Origin: Acidobacteriaceae bacterium
Lineage (GTDB): Bacteria; Acidobacteriota; Terriglobia; Terriglobales; Acidobacteriaceae
Length of the DNA stretch: 41,864 nucleotides
Direction of reading: 5' to 3'
Assembly (NCBI GenBank): GCA_025350325.1
Contig: JANXYB010000036.1
Span: 1-41,864 of the forward strand
In this document: one piece after another, positions 35,237 through 41,864 of the stretch
Numbering within the stretch: position 1 is the stretch's first letter
Layout of the letters: each line of letters opens with the position of its first letter
Translations under genes and position numbers: made by a program
Notes under the pieces: model-generated
What the model was told of the DNA's origin: nothing
What the model saw: the letters and a program-made list of their open reading frames with translations, nothing else
Databases searched by the model: none

Positions 35237-36157
35237 CTACATGGCTGGATAGCTGCCCATTACGGGCAATGAAACAGTGCTCTGTTTCGCGAGCGCAGTC
35301 GCAAACGAATAACCGGGGCCGGTGCTGGGCTTTAGGAACGGAGTCAAGGCAGCGACGGCAGACTTCGGTCCGTTGTAAACCGCATTCAGACCATCAACAC
35401 CCTCATAGTTGAGGTTGTTCGCAGGGTTTGAATTGCTGATTACGCGGCCGAGAACGCGGTGTTCCGCTTCGATGCCCATGATGGAGGCGGACACCTTGGC
35501 GAAGTAATCGAGCTGTTCAGAAGAATACTTTTTGTCGCCGGACTGCAGCCAGGCCCCATCTCCGCCCTGGAGGTTCGCAGACTTGGCAGCAAACTCTTGA
35601 ATGGCGCAGAGGTAGGCGCCAATAAAGGCGTTCTCAAGCGCGTCGAGGATGCCGGTGAAATTGGCGAGATTATCAAAAGTGCGTGCGGGGAAGTGGAACG
35701 TCTGGACCGGATCCTGCGCACCGTGTGTCATTCCCAGAAGAGACCGGAAGAGTTGAGCGTGGTGGATTTCCTGGGTAAGAGCGGCACGGATATAGTCAAC
35801 GTTGCCAACATTGCCAGAGCTTGTTACATGGGTCGCCGAACCGCCGGGGCCCGCCAGGTTTGGATCCTGGATGACGGCGCCTACGAGACCGTTGTAATAG
35901 AAAGTGGTAGCCAGATCTTCTGCGATCAGAGCGGCAGTGAAGATTTCCGCAACCGTGTCTTTGGATTGTGCGACTTCTTGTGCGGTTTCGGCCGCGGGCT
36001 CGGTTTCGTCAGCAAATGCTGACTTGGATCCGCCGAAGGTGATTGTGGCTGCTGCAGCACCCAGGCCGAGCAAGCCAGCCTGGCTTAAAAACTTCCGTCG
36101 CGCGAGGCGTTCCTGCGCGATGGTTCCGATGGAACTAAGTAGATTTTGATTTTCCAT
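35237..36157 (-). CDS. Tat-exported ferritin-like domain protein
   Basis: 306 residues. A twin-arginine signal (LARRKFLSQAG, R20-R21, then a hydrophobic stretch) targets it, folded, to the periplasm or beyond. The mature part has the four-helix ferritin-like (Ferritin_2-type) pattern, with possible diiron ligands at E80, E130-x-x-H133, E175 or E188, and E230-x-x-H233: two ExxH pairs are present, as expected for a two-metal site. It could store or oxidise iron, or detoxify peroxide, outside the cytoplasm; the family's chemistry is poorly defined. GAGAGGT sits three bases before the ATG at 36157. It stands alone, 211 bases after the methyltransferase. Confidence 0.87.
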   Translation of the reverse strand: MENQNLLSSIGTIAQERLARRKFLSQAGLLGLGAAAATITFGGSKSAFADETEPAAETAQEVAQSKDTVAEIFTAALIAEDLATTFYYNGLVGAVIQDPNLAGPGGSATHVTSSGNVGNVDYIRAALTQEIHHAQLFRSLLGMTHGAQDPVQTFHFPARTFDNLANFTGILDALENAFIGAYLCAIQEFAAKSANLQGGDGAWLQSGDKKYSSEQLDYFAKVSASIMGIEAEHRVLGRVISNSNPANNLNYEGVDGLNAVYNGPKSAVAALTPFLKPSTGPGYSFATALAKQSTVSLPVMGSYPAM

Positions 36158-36368
36158 ATGACCTCTCTGATCGTTACGAAGTTTTGCTGACTGGGGATAC
36201 GATTCTCAAGTTGAAAACAGTAGTTGAAGAAAACCGTCTCCGCACTAAGAACGCCCTTTAAGTGATATCGGATGTACGCTCATTCGGGTTTATTGATGCC
36301 ACGCGAGGGAATCGGCTTAATTATGTGCCGCGTGAATCTGATTGCATAAGTCATTCCATGTCTGGGCT

Positions 36369-37085
36369 TTACAACAATAAATTGCCATCAAGATTTGAAG
36401 TTTGTTTAGCTAAACAGGTATTGACTGACCAAATTTCGCTGACGATAAGACCGGCCAGCATGGACCTTTTCAATATCGGTACGAACCCGGATTGCAAAAA
36501 GATTGCGGGATAGTCGGGAAGGCCGCGAATGGTGAGACCGGTCAGAACTCCGAATATTCGATAGAGGCATCCGACGAGTGGGCGGGCTACAAGTCTGCCG
36601 AAAGAATTTGGTGGCACTGCAAACTCCGACACAACCCAAAGGGCCTCAGGAGCGATGCGGGACCGCAGTCGCCGGACCAGAGAGGCAATCTCATCCGTTG
36701 TGAGGCAATCGAGAAAGAAATGAGTAGCGATCAGGTCATACTGCGACCCCGGGAAATTGAAGTTGCGGGCGTCTGCGGGATGAATGTCGACGCGGGCGTT
36801 TTCTGTTCCGGCGCGACGCAGGAGTTCAAACAACATTGCGGGACTGGCATCGACAGCGTCGACGTGGATGAATGGATTTGTTTTCAATAACCGGGCGGTA
36901 AAGCGGCCATCGCCGTCGCCGAGAATTAGTGCATTGCGACATGCGCCGAAGTCGCTGACGAACGCAAAGCGGCAACGCTCAAGCCACGGGCCAAAGGTCA
37001 AAAGCTCCATCCAAAGGTACATTCTGGCTAAGCGATTAAAGTCAGGCGTGGCGGATTGATTTGTTAAGCCGATGTTTGCATTCAT
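36369..37085 (-). CDS. Class I SAM-dependent methyltransferase
   Basis: 238 residues. The Rossmann fold shows motif I ALILGDGDGRFTARLL (52-67), D80 in VDAVDASP (ribose binding) and DARNFNF (motif III area), followed by ATHFFLDCL. The motif I glycines are intact. The C-terminal 70 residues carry a hydrophobic stretch (FGRLVARPLVGCLYRIFGVLT) that could touch the membrane. The ATG shares an A with the stop codon of the upstream membrane-protein gene (TAATG), so it is co-translated with it. The methyl acceptor is unknown; a lipid or quinone-type substrate fits its membrane partner but is only a guess. Confidence 0.85.
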   Translation of the reverse strand: MNANIGLTNQSATPDFNRLARMYLWMELLTFGPWLERCRFAFVSDFGACRNALILGDGDGRFTARLLKTNPFIHVDAVDASPAMLFELLRRAGTENARVDIHPADARNFNFPGSQYDLIATHFFLDCLTTDEIASLVRRLRSRIAPEALWVVSEFAVPPNSFGRLVARPLVGCLYRIFGVLTGLTIRGLPDYPAIFLQSGFVPILKRSMLAGLIVSEIWSVNTCLAKQTSNLDGNLLL

Positions 37086-38077
37086 TAGTTGTGCAGTGCG
37101 AGTGGGATGAGCACCAGCGGAGTAAGCAGTACAAGGTCGGCGCTAGCGCGGAGAGTGAGAGCGCTCATGCGGCCGCGTACACCGTCGAGAAAAGCTAGTA
37201 GCAGTGCTGCGAGCGCGCCTGTTGCTATGAGAGTAGCGGAGCCTATATCAAGTCGATATTGCGCCGCACTCAACACGAAACCTGTGCCACTGAGAAGGAT
37301 TGCAACTGCGAAGACGCGCGAAGATTTTGAGGATTCCCAATGCTCTATGGCGGAGCAGTTGAGCCATGCGAGAAAAACGAAAAAGAAAACATCCGCAAAA
37401 AATATGCCCTCGATAAAATTGGTGGGCGACGGATTTCTGGGGAGGCGCGAAAAGGTCGGCAGGGCGCATCCAGCGGTGAATAAGACGCCGACCAGAAACT
37501 CCTTCGGGAGTAAAAAGCGGCGCCACGGCTTTGTACGGCGTCGCGAATGTACGACTGCAAAGTAAGCCAAGGCTGCCAGCGCTAGAACGGAATTTCGCTC
37601 GCGTACGCCGGCCGGCATGAGTACGAAGACGATGGCCGCAGAGACACATGCGGCGACAGCGGCCAGAACAGAAAAAGTATAGCGATTGCGCCAGTGGAAA
37701 TGATGGCGTTCGCGCAGGCCTAAGTGGTCGCCGGAGGCTAACGCAGCGCGTGCATCGAGCAGGCGATCGGCGATGTAAACGGCCCAGGTCCCCAATGCGA
37801 GCAGAATCGGCACCCAAAACGGCAGTCGTACGTGAGCCGCCCAAGCGAAAGCCAGTGACCAAGTCACAGCAACGGTCGGCGCATCCAGACTGGCCAGATG
37901 CCACCATTGTAGAAGCGCCTGCGCGCTTAATAGCGGGTGAGTTGGGGAAGACTTGGACGAGTTCTGAACATACGGATTGCAAAACGTAACCAGCACTCGA
38001 AAAACTGCAGGGGGCGGAACGCTACGCCGCGACGGGGTCGCCGATTGGCTATTTGTTCGCAGCGAGGTTTGGTTCAT
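37085..38077 (-). CDS. Polytopic membrane protein, possibly UbiA-like prenyltransferase
   Basis: 330 residues with about eight membrane helices. The N-terminal 50 residues are Ser/Pro-rich and soluble. A loop with YIADRLLDARAAL is reminiscent of the first acidic motif of UbiA-type prenyltransferases, and a later ADLVLLTP could stand at the second, but neither fits the usual NDxxDxxxD. It may therefore be a diverged member or an unrelated family. The ATG overlaps the upstream small gene by four bases (ATGA), and the stop overlaps the next gene by one base. Function unknown. Confidence 0.7.
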   Translation of the reverse strand: MNQTSLRTNSQSATPSRRSVPPPAVFRVLVTFCNPYVQNSSKSSPTHPLLSAQALLQWWHLASLDAPTVAVTWSLAFAWAAHVRLPFWVPILLALGTWAVYIADRLLDARAALASGDHLGLRERHHFHWRNRYTFSVLAAVAACVSAAIVFVLMPAGVRERNSVLALAALAYFAVVHSRRRTKPWRRFLLPKEFLVGVLFTAGCALPTFSRLPRNPSPTNFIEGIFFADVFFFVFLAWLNCSAIEHWESSKSSRVFAVAILLSGTGFVLSAAQYRLDIGSATLIATGALAALLLAFLDGVRGRMSALTLRASADLVLLTPLVLIPLALHN

Positions 38078-38337
38078 GCCCGTGCGAGGCTCTCACTGAC
38101 CAGACCGCGCAGCTTGCCATTGACGTCGTCTGCACTCATAAAGAATGGCGTGCGGAGGCAGTGCAGGGTGAGCTCCTGTTTGTCGGCCAAGTAGTTGTAT
38201 CTGACTTCAACGCCGAATTTAGAAGCGGTTCCGCTGTTACCTGTCAGATCGATGCCGGCCGCCTTCGCTTTCTCAACCAACCGCGTGTACTGCGCGGGCG
38301 TAACTCCCGAAAACACCTGTGGTGCGCTCTCTGCCAT
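38074..38337 (-). CDS. Small conserved-looking protein, first gene of the unknown operon
   Basis: 87 residues with no signal peptide or membrane segment. The pattern FSGVTPAQYTRLVEKAKAAG, then DLTGNSGTASKFGVEV, YNYLADKQELTLHCL and FMSADDVNGKLRGLVSE suggests a compact alpha/beta domain with one cysteine. GGAGGAG is nine bases before the ATG. The end overlaps the membrane-protein gene by four bases. I recall similar short proteins in other acidobacterial genomes but cannot name a function. Confidence 0.75.
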   Translation of the reverse strand: MAESAPQVFSGVTPAQYTRLVEKAKAAGIDLTGNSGTASKFGVEVRYNYLADKQELTLHCLRTPFFMSADDVNGKLRGLVSESLARA

Positions 38338-38492
38338 AGATTGACTCCTCCGCTGTTAGCCGATCGCCTGCGGGCTGGGCGTGGAGCCCTCCTTCGATCG
38401 CATAGACGATGGGATGCTGTCTTTCTTTCGACTGTAGCAATTGAAGAGGGAATTATCTGCAAACGGCGAGGTAAGACGCCATGGAATCGTCC

Positions 38493-40643
38493 TCAGTCGG
38501 CTGCTGCCGCTTTTTTTACGGCAGCCCGGGCAGGTTTTCTGGGAACGTGGATCGAGGGGATTCCGCTGATCTCCACCTTGCCCTCAGCCAGTTGCATGAG
38601 GAAATCCTGGCTGGAAAAGCCGGGCGCATCTTTGTTTACTTTTGAGGCGCGCAGGTAGCTGCCGTCAGCCTGCTGCAGACGCGCCTTGACGGTGTCGGCG
38701 AGGTAGGCGGGAAGAATTTCCTCGTGAATGCGGGCCTTAGCGGCTAAATCGCGGACAGGGAAAGCCACCTCGCAACGCTCGAATAGGTTGCGCGGCATCC
38801 AGTCGGCAGAGCCCAGGTAGATTTCGTCGTCTCCGCCGTTGGCAAAGTGGAAGATGCGCGAATGCTCGAGAAAGCGGCCAACGACCGAGCGAACCCGTAT
38901 GCGGCTAGACATACCTTTCACGCCCGGACGCAAGATGCAAAGCCCGCGAATGATCAGGTCGATTTCAACACCGGCTTGCGACGCCTGATAGAGAGCTTCG
39001 ATGACGCTGGGCTCGAGCAGCGCATTCATCTTGGCGATAATGTGCGCGGGCCGTCCCGCCTGGGCGTGTTCCTGCTCGCGGCGAATGAGTCCAAGGAAAC
39101 TCTCGGCCATGGTTAGAGGGGCGACCAACAGAGGTCGATAGTCATCGATCTCGGCATGGGCGGTGAGGTAATTGAAGACCATGTGTACGCGCTCGGTAAT
39201 TTGCGAATCGCACGTAAGCAGGCTTAGATCGGTGTAGAAGCGGGAAGTGACTGGGTTGTAGTTGCCGGTGCCCAGGTGGCAGTAGCGGCGGGTCACTCCA
39301 TCTTCATCGCGGCGCACCAGCATGGCGAGTTTGCAGTGGGTTTTGAGGCCGACCACGCCGTGAAAGACTTGCACGCCGGCATCTTCCATGCTGCGCGCCC
39401 AGCGAATATTGGACGCCTCATCGAAGCGCGCCATCAACTCGACGACCAGCGTCGCTTCTTTGGTTGCCGCCGCCTCGATGAGCGCGGCGAAAACGGGCGA
39501 ATCCTGGCTGGTGCGGTAGAGAGTCTGCTTCATACTGACCACGGCTGGATCTTCAGCGCCTTGCTGAATGAAATCGACGACCGGGTCGTAGGAGTCGTAG
39601 GGGTGGTGAAGGAGCAAGTCGTGGAGGCGCAATTCATCAAAGATATTTGTGGACTTGCGGCTCAGATGCAGAGGCTTGGGCGTGAAAGGCGGAAACTTCA
39701 AGTCAGGCCGCTGGATGTCGCTATAAAAAAACATTACTCGAGAAAGATTGACCGGTCCATCGTCGCGAAAGACCTGTTCCTCGTCGAGCTCGAAGTTGAC
39801 GCGCAGGCGCTCGGCAATTTCCTGGTCGGCTCCGGTTTCAATCTCAAGGCGTACCGAGTCACCCTTGCGTCGATTGTGCAATTCAACGCGAATGGTCTCA
39901 AGCAGCGATCGCGCTTCCTCCTCTTCGAAGTAAAGGTTAGAGTTGCGCGTCACGCGAAAAGCAACGCGGGAGAGCACTTCATAACCGCGATACATACCGG
40001 CGAGGTGCTGAGCAATGAGGTCCTGCAACAGAAGGTAATCGTACTTGCCGTCTTCGGCAGGCAGGCGAACGAAGCGAGGCAGTGCGCGGGGCACGGTGAC
40101 GACGCCGAGAACCTGTGGCCCGGAGCTTTTGCGTTTTCGACGCAGCAGCAAAGCAAGGCATAGAGCCTTATTGAGCACGCGGGGGAAGGGGTGCGCCGGG
40201 TCGATGGCGATGGGCGTGAGCAGCGGGTCCACTTCGCGCTGAAAATAGCCACGAGCATAGGATTGGGCTTCTTCGTTCAACTCGTCCCACTCAAGCAGGC
40301 GGATGCTTTGCTTGCGCAATTCGGGCAGCAGCAGGTCATTCCAGCAGCGGTACTGCGCGTCGACAAAGGTGTGAATGTCTGCGGTAAGCGAGGCTAGTGC
40401 CTCATCGGGGCGCAGGCCATCGTAGCCCTGCTCGCGGTAGCCGTCCTCAATCCGCTGCATGAGGCCCGCCTGGCGAATTTCGACGTACTCGTCGAGATTG
40501 GAGCCGGTGATGGCGAGAAATTTGACGCGCTCGAGCAGCGGATTAGAGGGGTCCTCGGCTTCCTCAAGGACGCGCCGATTGAACTGCATCCATGAGTGGT
40601 CTCGTCCGGTGAAGAGCTTTTGTTTCTTATTAGTTCTGGCCAT
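38493..40643 (-). CDS. ppk1: Polyphosphate kinase 1
   Basis: 716 residues. It makes and consumes polyphosphate from ATP through a phosphohistidine intermediate. The N, H and two catalytic domains are complete: the autophosphorylated His is H436 in GLKTHCKLA, matching H435 of E. coli PPK, and the second His is H594 in FLEHSRIFHF, matching H592. ATG 40643 is chosen; the upstream in-frame ATG at 40700 lies in the divergent promoter region. The last 20 residues are Ala/Lys-rich. ppx and sixA lie within 6 kb, on both strands. A dyad at 40685-40699 precedes it. Confidence 0.97.
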   Translation of the reverse strand: MARTNKKQKLFTGRDHSWMQFNRRVLEEAEDPSNPLLERVKFLAITGSNLDEYVEIRQAGLMQRIEDGYREQGYDGLRPDEALASLTADIHTFVDAQYRCWNDLLLPELRKQSIRLLEWDELNEEAQSYARGYFQREVDPLLTPIAIDPAHPFPRVLNKALCLALLLRRKRKSSGPQVLGVVTVPRALPRFVRLPAEDGKYDYLLLQDLIAQHLAGMYRGYEVLSRVAFRVTRNSNLYFEEEEARSLLETIRVELHNRRKGDSVRLEIETGADQEIAERLRVNFELDEEQVFRDDGPVNLSRVMFFYSDIQRPDLKFPPFTPKPLHLSRKSTNIFDELRLHDLLLHHPYDSYDPVVDFIQQGAEDPAVVSMKQTLYRTSQDSPVFAALIEAAATKEATLVVELMARFDEASNIRWARSMEDAGVQVFHGVVGLKTHCKLAMLVRRDEDGVTRRYCHLGTGNYNPVTSRFYTDLSLLTCDSQITERVHMVFNYLTAHAEIDDYRPLLVAPLTMAESFLGLIRREQEHAQAGRPAHIIAKMNALLEPSVIEALYQASQAGVEIDLIIRGLCILRPGVKGMSSRIRVRSVVGRFLEHSRIFHFANGGDDEIYLGSADWMPRNLFERCEVAFPVRDLAAKARIHEEILPAYLADTVKARLQQADGSYLRASKVNKDAPGFSSQDFLMQLAEGKVEISGIPSIHVPRKPARAAVKKAAAAD

Positions 40644-40684
40644 GAGTACGTTCAACGCCGTGTTGGCAAGTCTACAGCTTTTCC

Positions 40685-40699
40685 TGTGCAAACTGCACA
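40685..40699. promoter_or_regulatory. Dyad TGTGCA-N3-TGCACA before ppk1 (candidate operator)
   Basis: Perfect 6-bp arms flank AAC in the divergent region, 42 bases before the ppk1 start. On the minus strand a TATGAT -10-like hexamer lies at 40717-40712, so the dyad would fall just after the transcription start. No regulator is assigned. Confidence 0.4.
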
Positions 40700-40902
40700 T
40701 GGGATTCGCTGATCATAATTTCTGGAGACTCTGAATGGCGTTAAAATGCGAAAAAAGTCGCTTGTGATTCACCTGCAAACGGCTGACGAAGCAGAGACAA
40801 AGTTGCACGCAATGTTGCAATCGAATTGACCCGCCCCGGCCGTCGGGTTGAGGATAGAGGCAGGGACGCCCCCCTGATCCCCTAAAGAGAGGAGCCCTAC
40901 CC

Positions 40903-41598
40903 TTGTCTAACAACCCCGATACTTCGAATGACAGTCTAATTCCGCCCCAACCGATACCCGCTGGTGCCGCGGCTTTTTCAAAGCAGGTACACGGGCTGCT
41001 TGACGGCCAGCCGAAAGATGAGACGACGGTAACCAATGCACTTGCGGGCCTAGACGAAGTTCTCGATATAATTGCAGCCAAACTTTACAACATGGCTTCA
41101 ATGCTAGTGGGTGAAGGGGAAGACAGCATACGGCTGGTTGAAACGGCGGTCGCCAAGGCTGAAGTTTCAGAGTGCGATGATCCGGTGCAAGGTCGCAAAA
41201 GCAGCCGACTGGCGTTGTGTTCGGCGGCGCTCGCTTTGCTTGAGAAGCGGCAGCCGGGCAGCCTTGCCGCTCCCGAGGGCCTGGAACACGTGGCCACTTG
41301 CATTGAAGACGACGACCTTGAGGCGGCGGGAATTTCGACGGCTGAGTTGGAATCGATGTTAGCCGGTCCTAATAAAGACAGAGTCAGGAATTGGCTGGCG
41401 AGCTTGCCCAAGGAACTGCGCGTGGTTTTTGTATTGCGCGCTGTGGCCGGATTCACTTCAGAGGAAACGGCAGCGATGCTCGCGGAGCACGGTGGCCCAC
41501 GTGCACAAGCGTGGACGGCGGATGCGGTTCGGGAAGTCTTTCGGCAGGCATTGTGTTCGTTGGCTTCGCAACTAATCCAAGCGACAGCGACCCGCTAA
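40903..41598 (+). CDS. Sigma-70/ECF-like protein with a degenerate region 2
   Basis: 231 residues from the TTG at 40903, which follows AGAGAGGAG (40885-40893) by nine bases; no ATG fits. Residues about 50-85 (LDEVLDIIAAKLYNMASMLVGEGEDSIRLVE) resemble ECF region 2, with the hydrophobic core kept but the DNA-melting positions poorly matched. Residues about 168-195 (LPKELRVVFVLRAVAGFTSEETAAMLAE) are a clear region 4 helix-turn-helix. The intervening 80 residues and the acidic segment (CIEDDDLEAAG) are atypical. It may be an ECF sigma factor or a sigma-like regulator that no longer opens promoters; it is divergent from ppk1. Confidence 0.7.
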   Translation: MSNNPDTSNDSLIPPQPIPAGAAAFSKQVHGLLDGQPKDETTVTNALAGLDEVLDIIAAKLYNMASMLVGEGEDSIRLVETAVAKAEVSECDDPVQGRKSSRLALCSAALALLEKRQPGSLAAPEGLEHVATCIEDDDLEAAGISTAELESMLAGPNKDRVRNWLASLPKELRVVFVLRAVAGFTSEETAAMLAEHGGPRAQAWTADAVREVFRQALCSLASQLIQATATR

Positions 41599-41602
41599 GG
41601 AA

Positions 41603-41637
41603 TTCGCTAGTCGGCGAGTCTAGAAAAGCCTAGCGAA
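41603..41637. terminator. Hairpin after the sigma-like gene
   Basis: TTCGCTAG (41603-41610) and CTAGCGAA (41630-41637) form a perfect 8-bp stem with a 19-nt loop, starting five bases after the stop. No T-run follows, so it is a weak terminator candidate. Confidence 0.45.
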
Positions 41638-41787
41638 ATGGGTGGTCCACGGTGTGTTCAGGGCTGAACATTCTGAGCCATTGATCTTCGGTACACTAGA
41701 TTTAAGAACCTGCTCACCGGTGGCGGGCATCTACAGGAGTGCAAACATCTTCCGGCAGCCACACCGGCCCGGCGCGAAAGATTATTG

Positions 41788-41864
41788 ATGTACTCGATAC
41801 GACGCTGCAAAAGTTCGAAATTTGTTTATGTTTGCGCTCTTCTGGCGTTGAGCCTTGGCGCGTC
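41788..41864 (+). CDS. N-terminus of a secreted protein (runs off the window)
   Basis: The frame ATG 41788 gives a basic start (MYSIRRCKSSK), then a hydrophobic core (FVYVCALLALSLGA), a typical signal peptide. Only 25 residues are visible; no family can be named. Another open frame from GTG 41739 lacks protein-like composition. A palindrome GTTCAG-GG-CTGAAC at 41656-41669 lies upstream and could be an operator. Confidence 0.5.
   Translation, partial: MYSIRRCKSSKFVYVCALLALSLGA

Noticed and set aside
34992..35252. 86-codon frame between sixA and the ferritin-like gene
   Set aside because: No ribosome binding site, no recognisable domain, and it overlaps a hairpin; treated as noncoding.
39276..40163. 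295-codon plus-strand frame antisense to ppk1
   Set aside because: PPK1 is complete on the minus strand and this frame has no domain or ribosome binding site.
41739..41864. GTG-started frame overlapping the last secreted-protein start
   Set aside because: Its translation has no hydrophobic signal or family-like pattern, whereas the ATG 41788 frame shows a signal peptide.
1..41864. CRISPR array, prophage, insertion sequence or toxin-antitoxin pair
   Set aside because: No spaced direct repeats, integrase, transposase or paired small genes of that kind were found on reading the window.

Overview
This window looks like a piece of a chromosome from a moderately GC-rich, diderm, soil-type bacterium. 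The gene set most resembles Acidobacteriota (class Terriglobia). That is inferred from the style of the genes: a dnaK/dnaJ/hspR set, a large exported Ig-like protein, a GT21-type glycosyltransferase, LolA- and outer-membrane-type proteins, and small conserved proteins. No rRNA, tRNA, CRISPR array, integrase or transposase was seen, so it reads as ordinary core chromosome with some accessory genes rather than a mobile island.

Layout. 1-5.7 kb: the C-terminal end of a Gly/Ser/His-rich protein, a very large membrane protein joining GH18-like, NodB-deacetylase and GT2 synthase modules, and a divergent polytopic glycosyltransferase. 5.7-9.6 kb (minus strand): type II NADH dehydrogenase, then serS, which is translationally coupled to a one-TM protein and followed by a LolA-like protein. 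9.7-14.6 kb: a 969-residue exported protein whose matrixin-like domain has lost its zinc site, then a divergent AAA+ ATPase with MshEN-like N-terminal repeats and a small convergent protein. 14.7-18.9 kb: thioredoxin reductase, the PLP homeostasis protein and a DUF167 protein (plus), facing ffh and a peroxiredoxin (minus). 19-25.5 kb: a serine beta-lactamase-like hydrolase, a repeat-bearing intergenic stretch, beta-carbonic anhydrase, a DUF2383 four-helix protein with a structured upstream region, a DHA2 drug exporter, and an outer-membrane protein/cytochrome c pair.

25.7-29.5 kb: dnaK, dnaJ and hspR, with a HAIR-like operator overlapping the -35 of dnaK, which suggests HspR autoregulation. 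29.6-32.8 kb: two membrane glycosyltransferases. 32.9-40.6 kb: exopolyphosphatase (ppx), a SixA phosphatase overlapping it tail to tail, a Tat-exported ferritin-like protein, a tightly coupled three-gene operon of unknown function (small protein, polytopic membrane protein, methyltransferase), and polyphosphate kinase ppk1. 40.9 kb to the end: a divergent sigma-factor-like protein and the first codons of a secreted protein.

Themes. Cell-envelope glycan synthesis recurs (the GH18-NodB-GT2 fusion, two GT39-like enzymes, one GT21-like enzyme). Polyphosphate metabolism (ppx, sixA, ppk1) and protein or redox quality control (DnaK/J/HspR, TrxB, peroxiredoxin) also stand out. The most unusual items are the trimodular polysaccharide enzyme, the zinc-less matrixin-like protein, the MshEN-AAA+ fusion with a possible ATC start, the HAIR-like site, the nested inverted repeats upstream of the DUF2383 gene, and the unknown three-gene operon.
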